Positions 1 to 6,677 of a DNA stretch of 11,737 bases are shown here, one piece after another; positions within the stretch are counted from its first letter, which is position 1, and each line of letters opens with the position of its first letter. The stretch covers positions 1-11,737 of the forward strand of contig JAGMDB010000090.1 of the NCBI GenBank assembly GCA_023128875.1, read 5' to 3'. Made by a program: the position numbers and the translations under genes. The DNA is from Dehalococcoidia bacterium (lineage in GTDB: Bacteria > Chloroflexota > Dehalococcoidia > GIF9 > AB-539-J10). The notes beneath the pieces were generated by a model, which made no database searches, was not told where the DNA came from, and was given only the letters and a program-made list of their open reading frames with translations.

Positions 1-61
1 ATCCCGAACTCTACTTTTGAAAAAAGGAACGAGAATAATTTAGTATGTGTGGGGGTTAAAA

Positions 62-550
62 ATGAGCGACAAAACTAAACCACGCAAATCCTGGCATGAG
101 AAATTGGCGGATAGCAAAGGCCTGCCCAAAGTGGAAAAAATCACTGACAAAATGAGTAAAAGATGGGGAACAGGCACGGTTGTTATTCCAGCACCAAAAG
201 AAGTAGATGAAATTATGCGAAAAGTTCCCCAAGGTAGAGTTATTACAATAAATGAAATTCGTGCCAAACTCGCCCGAAAACACGGTGCTACAATCGGTTG
301 CCCCATAACTACTGGGATTTTCGCCTGGATTGCGGCTAATGCAGCAGGGGAAGCGGCAGAAGAAGGAAAGCAAGATATTACTCCTTACTGGCGGACATTA
401 AAATCCGCAGGGCAACTAAATGAAAAATACCCAGGAGGAGTAGAAGCTCAGGCTGCACATTTAGAAGAAGAGGGACACATAATTGAGCCAGGCAAAGGTA
501 AAAAGCCGCCAAAAGTGAAAGATTTCGAGAAATACCTGGTAAAACTATAA
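62..550 (+). CDS. MGMT-family DNA-binding-domain-like protein
   Basis: A 162-residue soluble protein that resembles the DNA-binding (winged-helix) domain of O6-methylguanine-DNA methyltransferases and their alkyltransferase-like relatives. Visible features are a basic N-terminus (residues 1-35), a helical stretch with VPQGRVITINEIRAKLARKHG (about 55-75, written here as one run of family-like sequence split by R59), then GCPITTGIFAWI (79-90), DITPYWRTLKSAG (105-117) and PGGVEAQ (124-130). The methyl-accepting PCHR motif of true MGMT is absent. The only cysteine is C80 in GCPITTG, so a suicide alkyl-transfer activity is not supported and DNA binding or lesion recognition is an inference. I chose ATG 62 because GGGGG at 51-55 lies six bases upstream. 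A GTG at 47 is in frame but would put that ribosome-binding site inside the gene. No co-directional partner is next to it. Confidence 0.8.
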   Translation: MSDKTKPRKSWHEKLADSKGLPKVEKITDKMSKRWGTGTVVIPAPKEVDEIMRKVPQGRVITINEIRAKLARKHGATIGCPITTGIFAWIAANAAGEAAEEGKQDITPYWRTLKSAGQLNEKYPGGVEAQAAHLEEEGHIIEPGKGKKPPKVKDFEKYLVKL

Positions 551-561
551 GATTTTACCCG

Positions 562-625
562 CCGCTTCTCTTCAGTTTCTCTATCACGGTATCCGTCCCC
601 CCCAGCTGGTAGTACCCTCAGTAAT
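562..625 (-). pseudogene. Relic of the C-terminal end of an isocitrate/isopropylmalate dehydrogenase
   Basis: Read on the minus strand, this stretch gives GTTSWG in one frame and then, after a one-base shift, TDTVIEKLKR. That matches the AGTSQVADAVIEKLK end of the intact dehydrogenase at 1581-2702. At the DNA level 17 bases are identical (571-587 and 1627-1643). Only this tail is recognisable: the upstream DNA (626-700) does not continue the homology by eye. I read it as the remains of a second, frameshifted copy or paralogue. The match is short, so a small duplicated fragment is also possible. Confidence 0.5.
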
Positions 626-705
626 TCTTTCACGTGTGTTGTTTTGCACCATTTGAGCGCTTATCCTGTGAACTTCCGCAGGGGCAGAAAGGCATGAGCC
701 TGCTC

Positions 706-949
706 TTAATATCGTAAAAATTTATCGCCAAACTCCTGTGCTAAAAGCTCACTTTCCCGTGAAGCAATTGTAGGGGGCAAGGTAATTATATACGCTAAAG
801 CTGCTGCATAAACAAAAGTTACCGGCCCAATATTGGCCAAAAAAGAAGTCACAAGAAGGACTCCGGCTGAAAGTCCCACGAAATGAGAGCCCTCGATTAA
901 AAACCTCCGTTATACATGCCTGAGAGACAAAAGCAACACATTGAGGCAT
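706..949 (-). pseudogene. Relic of an isoprenylcysteine-methyltransferase-like membrane protein
   Basis: A minus-strand frame open from 894 to the TAA at 706-708 has no start codon but reads as a coherent protein end. SHFVGLSAGVLLVTSFLANI is followed by a second hydrophobic segment with AAALAYIITLP, then SRESELLAQEFGDKFLRY. This is the usual C-terminal layout of ICMT/PEMT-like methyltransferases: an HP-Y-G motif, two membrane segments, then an EE-L-FG-Y-Y block. The N-terminal half is not in the same frame, which hits a stop just upstream. A second frame beginning at 949 (MPQCVAFVSQ...VFNRG) can be joined to it by one frameshift near 890. The coding potential is therefore broken, and I call it a pseudogene. 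The family assignment rests on motif shape alone. Confidence 0.45.
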
Positions 950-979
950 TATAGCGGGAAGTGACCAAGCCCCAGGAAC

Positions 980-1423
980 TCACGGTTTGGGCATCTTGCT
1001 TCTGGTATTTTTGAGTTGTGCCCTTTGTTCCCCTTTTAGTTTCTTAGACTTGAAGCGGTCAATTATATTCTCGATGTTCTGATGTCTCCTGGTAACTAGG
1101 ATTCTATGCCAATCACTGTAGTAGTAAATACCCTGGAAAACTGAGCCGCTTAAAACTCCGTAGGCTATTGCTGAAGTCAAAAAGCGGACGCTCATTATCA
1201 GACTAAGAATTATTATCCCTGAAGAGATGAGCCAATGGTGAAAGTGAATCTCGTGATTTCCAAAAGGAAAGACAATTGATTTTATTCTACCAGGTTTTCC
1301 ACTTGCTTTGCCGGCCATGTATTTGGTTAGCAGAAAACCTAGAAGCCAGCCCACAAAGAAGAGATAGCCAAGAATAATACCAGCAGCTAGTACTGGGGGG
1401 ATGCAAGCTAACTTTCTCTTCAT
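980..1423 (-). CDS. Small integral membrane protein with HEIHFHHW motif, function unknown
   Basis: A 147-residue protein I cannot assign to a named family. Residues 8-36 form one long hydrophobic segment. A loop carries the histidine-rich motif HEIHFHHW (57-64). Two more hydrophobic segments follow at about 64-79 and 81-101, then YYSDWHRIL (100-109) and a basic, charged tail (110-147). Three or four membrane passes are likely. Five histidines and a tryptophan clustered at a membrane boundary (H57, H60, H62, H63, plus H106 later) could bind a metal or a lipid head group, which is inference. The start is ATG 1423, with a GGAG about 10 bases upstream. An in-frame stop codon (TAG, 1424-1426) of a short upstream reading frame abuts the start. 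The gene stands apart from the carboxylase operon and is next to decayed DNA. Confidence 0.7.
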   Translation of the reverse strand: MKRKLACIPPVLAAGIILGYLFFVGWLLGFLLTKYMAGKASGKPGRIKSIVFPFGNHEIHFHHWLISSGIIILSLIMSVRFLTSAIAYGVLSGSVFQGIYYYSDWHRILVTRRHQNIENIIDRFKSKKLKGEQRAQLKNTRSKMPKP

Positions 1424-1508
1424 CTAAGAGATACTCCATATTCCCACTTTGCCACGTTCAACTATTTTCCCTCCATAACAGAATCTACCAACTTTCTCCT
1501 CGCCCATC

Positions 1509-1537
1509 ATAATAATAACAGAATGGAGCCGTTGCAA
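1509..1537 (-). promoter_or_regulatory. Possible promoter for the membrane-protein gene
   Basis: On the minus strand TTGCAA (1537-1532) and TATTAT (1514-1509) are separated by 17 bases. They match the sigma-70 consensus at 4/6 and 5/6 positions. Transcription would start near 1502, leaving a leader of about 80 bases before ATG 1423. This is seen by eye only. Confidence 0.35.
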
Positions 1538-1545
1538 TCCCTATT

Positions 1546-1570
1546 GTGAGTATAATATGAGATTACTCAC
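1546..1570. repeat. Inverted repeat downstream of the dehydrogenase gene
   Basis: GTGAGTA (1546-1552) and TACTCAC (1564-1570) are perfect inverted repeats around an 11-base loop. They sit 11 bases past the stop codon of the dehydrogenase gene, where a transcript end would be expected. No T-run follows on the minus strand, so it is not a standard intrinsic terminator. It could be an mRNA 3'-end hairpin or an operator. Confidence 0.3.
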
Positions 1571-1580
1571 TGTAGTTCCT

Positions 1581-2702
1581 TCACTGCCTCCTCGCTTCGC
1601 TCGGAGCTTCGGCTCGGGGCTTTGGTTTCAGTTTCTCTATCACCGCATCGGCTACCTGGCTGGTGCCTGCAGCGGTACTATCACCGCGGTCAAGCTTCAA
1701 GTCGTAAGTAACATTCTTGCCTTCAGCGATGACCTCCATTATGGCTTTCTCTAACCTGTCAGCACTATCCCCTTCTCCCAGATAGCGAAGCATCATTACA
1801 CCGGAGAGCATCGTTGCTATGGGGTTAACCTTGTTTTTGCCAGCGTACTTAGGGGCACTTCCATGAGTAGGTTCAAAGATAGCTATATCATCCCCTATAT
1901 TAGCTCCTGGAGCCAAGCCTAAGCCGCCAACCAGCCCAGCGCACAAATCGGAAATAAAGTCTCCATAGAAATTAGGTAAGACAAGAACATCAAATTGCTG
2001 AGGCCTCCTTACTAATTGCATGCAGGTAGCATCCAGAACCATGTCGGCAAATTCTGTATCTGGATACTCCTTAGCCACTTCACGAGCGGTATTCAGGAAA
2101 AGCCCATCGGAAAATTTGAGTATGTTCGCCTTGTGGATTGCCGTCACCTTTTTTCTGCCGTTTTGTCTGGCATATTCGAAGGCAAATTTGACAATCCGTC
2201 TGCTTGCCGTCTGGGATATCACTTTCAAGCTTACTGCGGAATCTTTACTTATCTTTTCTCCAGTAGCTTGAACAACTAACTCCAATAGTTTTGCGGTTTC
2301 TGTGCCATCCTTGGCGAATTCAATGCCGCAGTAAAGGTCTTCAGTGTTTTCCCTGACCACCACTATATCCACGCTTTTGTAGGGGGTATGAACACCAGGA
2401 TAGGTCTTACAGGGGCGGAGACAGGCATAAAGGGCCAATTTCTTGCGCAAAGCCACATTAACGCTTCTAAAGCCACTGCCTATGGGAGTGGTCACCGGTC
2501 CCTTGATGGCAACTTTATTCCTCTTTATTGACTCCAGAGCACTTTCAGGGAGGGGCGTACCAAACATATCCTGAGCTTGGCTACCTATGATAGCAATATC
2601 CCACTGAAACTGGACTCCCGTAGCCTCCAACGTTCTCTGGGCTGCCCTGGCTACTTCAGGGCCTACGCCATCGCCAGGTATGAAAGTTACTTTATGTACC
2701 AC
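1581..2702 (-). CDS. icd: Isocitrate/isopropylmalate dehydrogenase family enzyme, probably isocitrate dehydrogenase
   Basis: A 373-residue beta-decarboxylating dehydrogenase that oxidises a 2-hydroxyacid (isocitrate, homoisocitrate or 3-isopropylmalate) to a 2-oxoacid. FIPGDGVGPEV begins the fold. The substrate block RSVNVALRKKLALYACLRP is isocitrate-dehydrogenase-like, including the Ser-x-Asn-x-x-x-Arg pattern, and is followed by RENTEDLYCGIE and the metal-binding aspartate region GDFISDLCAGLVGG. The coenzyme loop reads HGSAPKYAGKNKVNP. It keeps the Lys-Tyr and Val that in E. coli isocitrate dehydrogenase select NADP+, and a Tyr is retained in VTYD, so I infer NADP+ preference. I chose GTG 2702 because AGGAGG lies six bases upstream; a TTG at 2717 would contain that site. 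The last 14 residues (PKPRAEAPSEARRQ) are encoded by repeat-like DNA and look like an acquired tail. It follows the hydro-lyase pair, which suggests a joint route. Confidence 0.82.
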   Translation of the reverse strand: MVHKVTFIPGDGVGPEVARAAQRTLEATGVQFQWDIAIIGSQAQDMFGTPLPESALESIKRNKVAIKGPVTTPIGSGFRSVNVALRKKLALYACLRPCKTYPGVHTPYKSVDIVVVRENTEDLYCGIEFAKDGTETAKLLELVVQATGEKISKDSAVSLKVISQTASRRIVKFAFEYARQNGRKKVTAIHKANILKFSDGLFLNTAREVAKEYPDTEFADMVLDATCMQLVRRPQQFDVLVLPNFYGDFISDLCAGLVGGLGLAPGANIGDDIAIFEPTHGSAPKYAGKNKVNPIATMLSGVMMLRYLGEGDSADRLEKAIMEVIAEGKNVTYDLKLDRGDSTAAGTSQVADAVIEKLKPKPRAEAPSEARRQ

Positions 2703-2717
2703 AATATTCCTCCTCAA

Positions 2718-2910
2718 ATTGGGGTCGTCTCGCTTCGCTAATCGCCCTCATCCTTCGATAAACTCAGGACAGGCTTTAATCCTCTCCCTTGGCGGGAGAG
2801 CAAGTTGTATCGTCGCATCCGCTCCTCGCAATGACACTTTTACCACGAGGGAGGGAAAAATCACAAGCCATAAGTTCCTAAACAAATCCAGATTCCTAAG
2901 TTTTCAGAAG
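2718..2910. repeat. Cluster of dispersed palindromic-type repeats inside the operon
   Basis: This 190-base gap between the small hydro-lyase subunit and the dehydrogenase is a mosaic of three recognisable pieces. The first, 2749-2773, contains CCTTCGATAAACTCAGG, very close to the phrase CCTTCGACAAGCTCAGG found as a dispersed repeat in many bacterial genomes. The second, 2782-2800, is a perfect 7-bp hairpin, CTCTCCC-TTGGC-GGGAGAG. The third, 2810-2836, is on the minus strand a variant of the widespread CATTGCGAGGAGCGAAGCGACG repeat. A piece at 2728-2738 (TCTCGCTTCGC) resembles DNA at the 3' end of the dehydrogenase gene. The plus-strand open frame across it has no protein-like features, and I see no gene here. 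Confidence 0.6.
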
Positions 2911-3426
2911 TCAGTGCTTCGTTATGACAAAGTCCTTGTGCTTTTGTATGTAAGGGATAAGTCCACCTTCCCCTAGGATAGCAGACATTAACGGTGGTGT
3001 TTTGCTACAGCTCAGTTTAGCTCCAGAAGTCAAGTTGGTGACCGCACCATGAGATAAATTTATCTCTAACTGATCCCCGTCACTGATTTTATCAGTGTCA
3101 CACAGCAGCACAGGCATCCCTTGATTTATGGCATTTCTAAAGAAAATACGAGCTGCTGACTTAGCCAATATAGCGCTTATCCCTGCCATTTTAATCACCA
3201 CAGGAGCATGCTCTCGACTGGAGCCTAATCCAAAGTTTTTGCCAGCTACCAGAAAGTCACCTGGTCTTACCCTGGAGACAAACGTAGGGTCGGCATCTTC
3301 CAGTGCATGTTTAGCAAGCTGGGGTAAATTACTTCTTAAATGGGCGTACCTGCCAGGGATGATAAGGTCTGTGGAAATATTATCACCCAATTTGATAGCT
3401 TCGCCCTTAAGTATTATGTCAGGCAT
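2911..3426 (-). CDS. leuD: 3-isopropylmalate dehydratase/homoaconitase-type small subunit
   Basis: A 171-residue swivel-domain subunit that pairs with the [4Fe-4S] large subunit encoded just upstream to isomerise a 2-hydroxyacid by dehydration and rehydration. Visible motifs are GDNISTDLIIPGRY (14-27), the substrate-specificity loop YAHLRS (27-32) and the active-site block FGLGSSREHAP (65-75). The DNISTDLIIPGRY form and the length are those of the archaeal-type LeuD/HacB family rather than the roughly 200-residue E. coli type. An arginine in the specificity loop is compatible with a tricarboxylate substrate, as described for methanogen homoaconitase, so aconitase or homoaconitase activity is an alternative to isopropylmalate isomerase. 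I chose ATG 3426 because the protein then starts like its relatives; GTG 3438 adds four residues. A hairpin covers the AGGAG just upstream. Confidence 0.85.
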   Translation of the reverse strand: MPDIILKGEAIKLGDNISTDLIIPGRYAHLRSNLPQLAKHALEDADPTFVSRVRPGDFLVAGKNFGLGSSREHAPVVIKMAGISAILAKSAARIFFRNAINQGMPVLLCDTDKISDGDQLEINLSHGAVTNLTSGAKLSCSKTPPLMSAILGEGGLIPYIQKHKDFVITKH

Positions 3427-3439
3427 CTTTAGCTTCACC

Positions 3440-3458
3440 CTCTCCTGCTAGAGGAGAG
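3440..3458 (-). promoter_or_regulatory. Hairpin covering the ribosome-binding site of the small subunit
   Basis: On the minus strand CTCTCCT (3458-3452), a 5-base loop and AGGAGAG (3446-3440) form a perfect 7-bp hairpin. Its 3' arm holds the best Shine-Dalgarno-like sequence ahead of the small-subunit gene. The arm would be hidden when the hairpin folds. It may also simply be another copy of the dispersed CCCTCTCC...GGAGAG repeat. Confidence 0.4.
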
Positions 3459-3479
3459 AAATTTGTAGGTAGCATTCTG

Positions 3480-4733
3480 TCACATAATCTCCCTGGGGTC
3501 AGTAATCTCACCTCTTATAGCTGAAGCGGCGGCTGTAGCTGGGCTAGCTAAGTATATCATGGCTTCAGGATTACCCATTCTGCCCCTGAAATTGCGGTTG
3601 GCAGTGGAAAGGCAAATTTCACCATCGCCCAATACTCCTTGATGAAGGCCAAGGCAAGCAGCGCAGCCCGGCGGGAGAATAACTGCCCCAGCTTCAATCA
3701 GGGTTTTAATATAGCCGTTGTCCATGGCTTGAGTAAGCACTTGCCTCGAAGCCGGTGCCACAAGTAACCTAGTATCAGGAGACCTCTTCTTCCCCTGTAG
3801 AATGCTAGTAGCCACAGCTAAATCCTCAAGACGTCCATTGGTACAAGTACCAATGAATACCTGCTGGATTTTAATCCCCCTTGCCAAGCTCACCGGAAAA
3901 GCATTATCTACAGTATGAGGAAAGGAGGCCATTGGCTCAAGCTCAGCCATATTCAAAGATATGAGTCGCTCATAATGTGCATCAGCGTCAGGATAAAGCG
4001 GCCTATAGCTATCGCTGCGGTTTTGAGCGGCCAGGAATTCTTGAGTGGCCTCGTCACTGGGGAATAAGCCAACTTTGGCGCCAGCCTCTACAGCCATGTT
4101 AGCTATCGTAAGACGTTCTGGCACAGCAATGTGAGCTAAGGCTTCACCGCCAAATTCTAAAGCTTTGTAGGTAGCACCATCAGCCCCAAGCTGGCCTATA
4201 AGATATAAAATCAAGTCCTTAGCATAAACTCCTGTGGAAAATACGCCTTTAAGATTGATGAAAAAAGTTTCAGGCACACGAAACCAGGTTTTACCCAAGG
4301 CTAAAGCCACTGCTACATCGCTGGAACCCATGCCAGTGGCGAAAGCACCTAAGGCACCAGCAGTAACAGTATGAGAGTCAGAGCCAACAATGATGTCTCC
4401 AGGCCTGGCGAAACGCTCGGCTACTAGCTGGTGGCATACCCCATCGCCTACTTCATAAATATGGCAACTCGTTTCATGGGCAAAGCGACGCAGAAGCATG
4501 TGGTCATTAGAAAGCTGTCTGGCGGGGCTGGGAGCAGCGTGGTCAAGGAAAATCACTGCATTCTGTGGTTCAGCTACTTTTCGAAAGCCACTTTCCTTGA
4601 ATTGCCTCACCGTCAAAGGTCCGGTAGTATCCTGGACAAAAGCTAAATCTACATTGGCAACGACGATATCCCCGGCCCTGGCATCAGTTTTTGCTCTGGC
4701 AGTCAAAATCTTCTCAGCTAGTGTTTTGCCCAT
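3480..4733 (-). CDS. leuC: 3-isopropylmalate dehydratase/homoaconitase-type large subunit
   Basis: A 417-residue aconitase-superfamily large subunit. DHAAPSP (64-70), GSDSHTVTAGALGAFATGMGSSD (117-139 with S118 and H121) and the three [4Fe-4S] cysteines C297 in GTCTNGR and C357/C360 in PPGCAACLG are all present. NRNFRGRMG (379-387) is the expected substrate-phosphate-like loop region. The length matches the short LeuC2/HacA branch (about 420 residues), not the E. coli type (about 466). It should form a heterodimer with the small subunit 53 bases downstream. The start codon lies four bases after the stop of the biotin-carboxyltransferase gene and has no clear ribosome-binding site, so translational coupling is likely. 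The substrate (isopropylmalate, homocitrate or citrate) cannot be fixed from the large subunit. Its place between an oxaloacetate-forming enzyme and an isocitrate-dehydrogenase-like enzyme favours a citrate/isocitrate-type role. Confidence 0.88.
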   Translation of the reverse strand: MGKTLAEKILTARAKTDARAGDIVVANVDLAFVQDTTGPLTVRQFKESGFRKVAEPQNAVIFLDHAAPSPARQLSNDHMLLRRFAHETSCHIYEVGDGVCHQLVAERFARPGDIIVGSDSHTVTAGALGAFATGMGSSDVAVALALGKTWFRVPETFFINLKGVFSTGVYAKDLILYLIGQLGADGATYKALEFGGEALAHIAVPERLTIANMAVEAGAKVGLFPSDEATQEFLAAQNRSDSYRPLYPDADAHYERLISLNMAELEPMASFPHTVDNAFPVSLARGIKIQQVFIGTCTNGRLEDLAVATSILQGKKRSPDTRLLVAPASRQVLTQAMDNGYIKTLIEAGAVILPPGCAACLGLHQGVLGDGEICLSTANRNFRGRMGNPEAMIYLASPATAAASAIRGEITDPREIM

Positions 4734-4737
4734 CAGA

Positions 4738-6606
4738 CTAAGCTATTATTGCCAGAACGTCATTCGTATTTACTCGATCGCCAGGCTTAAAACCTATGGC
4801 CACAATCTTGCCATCCTCAGGAGCAGGTAGAACGTTTTCCATCTTCATCGCCTCCAAAATAACTACTCCGTCACCTGCTACAACCTCATCTCCCTCATTA
4901 ACCAGATAACGTATAATTGTGCCTGGCATTGGTGCTGCCAGAGGGAATCCGCTTACCTTCTCAGTTTTCTCTTCTCCAGTTTCCGGTTGCAGGTCAGCAA
5001 TTGGTGGCGTCATAGTAAATGAAGAGCCACCAGAAAACCCAATATCTACCTTATGATATTTTCCATCAACGAGGACATTAAGAGTTATCCCACTCATTCC
5101 TGGTGATGATGTCTTCGCTTCCACCTTATCAACCAATTCACCATTCTTAGCTTTAGCTACGAGTTCATCTTCCCGTTTTACGTCTTCCAGAGTTTTTGCT
5201 TTCGTTTCCGGGAGAGGTTCCTCCAAACCATATTTCCACCTCAGAAACCTCATTCCACTGGTAGGATAGAGGGCATAGATAAGAACATCCCCAATGTCTT
5301 TGGCGATATCCTCAGTTGCTTCCCTAGCTTTGTCTAACTCGGGCTCCAGTATATCAGCAGCCCGACAAGTGATTGGCTGCTTCCCCCTTTCATAATCCTC
5401 GAGAACGATTTTCTGCACTTTGGGGTCGATGGGAGCTGGCGGTTTACCATAAAGGCCGTAGGCGTAATCCTTAATCTGCTGGGAAATAACCTTATATCTA
5501 CCAAAGAGGACATTGCTAATGGCCTGTGTGGCCACAATTTGGCTCGTAGGCGTAACCAGGGGCGGATAGCCCAATTCCTTACGCGTTCGTGGGAGTTCTG
5601 CGTAAACCTCGGCCAGTCTATCAAGAGCATCAGCTTCTCTTAGCTGGGCCACCATATTAGTAAACATTCCTCCAGGAATGTGATGCCACAGCACTCCCGT
5701 ATCAATCACTGACATTTTCGTTGTATCTAAAAAGTCGCGATACTTGGGGGCTATGGATTCAAAATATTCGCCTAGCTTAAGAAGGTTCTCCAGATTAAGC
5801 CCGGTATCCCGCGGTGCTCCACGGAGAGCTACTACTATTGGTTCTATCGCTGGGTGTGAAGTGCGTAGCGCAAAAGGGGCAATGCAAGTATCAATGATAT
5901 CCACTCCAGCCTCAATAGCCTTTAAATGGCTCATGAATGCCATGCCGCTGGTAAAATGGCTGTGCAGGCAAACGGGTATTTTTAAGGCTCGCTTTAGAGC
6001 TTCAGTTAAATTGTAAGCATCGTCTGGAGCAATAAGCCCAGCCATGTCCTTAATACACAGGCTATCTGCCCCCATGCCTTGAATCAGGAGAGCTTTCTTG
6101 ACATAGTAATCGATGTTGTAGACCGGCCCACCTAGCTTCTGTTGAGTAAGAGAGTAGCTTAATGACCCCTGTATATGTTTGCCACAGTCCTTGATTGCCT
6201 TGAAGGCAGCCTCAAAATTGCGTTCATCATTAATAGCATCGAAAACGCGGAAAACGTCTATGCCGCAATCAGCGGCATGGTGAACAAAAGCAGTAACTAC
6301 ATCATCGGCATAATTCCGATAGCCAACAAGATTCTGCCCTCGGAGTAACATTTGGAGCTTTGTATGAGGCATTAATTCCTTCAAAATACGCACCCTTTCC
6401 CAGGGGTCCTCATTCAGGAATCGAGTCATAACATCAAAAGTAGCTCCTCCCCATATCTCCATAGACCAAAAGCCAACTTTATCCATCTCCGTAGCAATAG
6501 CTTCTAAGTCCTTAGTGCGTACTCGAGTAGCTAGCAAAGACTGATGCCCATCACGAAAGGTGAGATCAGTAATTTTCACCGCATTTTTGTTGCCAGCCAA
6601 ATTCAT
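4738..6606 (-). CDS. pycB: Pyruvate carboxylase subunit B / oxaloacetate decarboxylase alpha-type carboxyltransferase with biotin carrier domain
   Basis: A 622-residue protein that moves a carboxyl group between biotin and pyruvate/oxaloacetate. The carboxyltransferase barrel (about 12-290) shows LTFRDGHQS (15-23), the probable carbamylated lysine K186 in LCIKDMAG and the metal-binding HSH (H215, H217) in CLHSHFTSG. The conserved post-barrel domain (about 290-460) has GGMFTN and [11 protein letters not shown] charged linker leads to a C-terminal biotinyl domain with EAMKMEN, whose lysine (K588) is 34 residues before the end, as is normal. ATG 6606 is preceded by GGGAGGT; a GTG at 6618 lies within that site. 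There is no biotin carboxylase gene in the window. With the MmdA-like protein encoded 71 bases upstream it could act as a transcarboxylase (5S plus 1.3S fusion with 12S), as the PycB half of a two-subunit pyruvate carboxylase, or in a decarboxylase. Confidence 0.9.
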   Translation of the reverse strand: MNLAGNKNAVKITDLTFRDGHQSLLATRVRTKDLEAIATEMDKVGFWSMEIWGGATFDVMTRFLNEDPWERVRILKELMPHTKLQMLLRGQNLVGYRNYADDVVTAFVHHAADCGIDVFRVFDAINDERNFEAAFKAIKDCGKHIQGSLSYSLTQQKLGGPVYNIDYYVKKALLIQGMGADSLCIKDMAGLIAPDDAYNLTEALKRALKIPVCLHSHFTSGMAFMSHLKAIEAGVDIIDTCIAPFALRTSHPAIEPIVVALRGAPRDTGLNLENLLKLGEYFESIAPKYRDFLDTTKMSVIDTGVLWHHIPGGMFTNMVAQLREADALDRLAEVYAELPRTRKELGYPPLVTPTSQIVATQAISNVLFGRYKVISQQIKDYAYGLYGKPPAPIDPKVQKIVLEDYERGKQPITCRAADILEPELDKAREATEDIAKDIGDVLIYALYPTSGMRFLRWKYGLEEPLPETKAKTLEDVKREDELVAKAKNGELVDKVEAKTSSPGMSGITLNVLVDGKYHKVDIGFSGGSSFTMTPPIADLQPETGEEKTEKVSGFPLAAPMPGTIIRYLVNEGDEVVAGDGVVILEAMKMENVLPAPEDGKIVAIGFKPGDRVNTNDVLAIIA

Positions 6607-6677
6607 ATTACCTCCCACAAATAAACTATTTCTTGTTGCCCGGGAATTTGGTTCTTAATCCCTACGGTTTGAACCTT

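Noticed and set aside
17..46. Promoter TTGAAA-18-TAGTAT upstream of the first gene
   Set aside because: Its start site would fall on the ribosome-binding site of the gene, so I do not list it as a feature.
2680..2976. 98-codon plus-strand frame across the repeat cluster
   Set aside because: It is made of repeat DNA and the antisense ends of two real genes.
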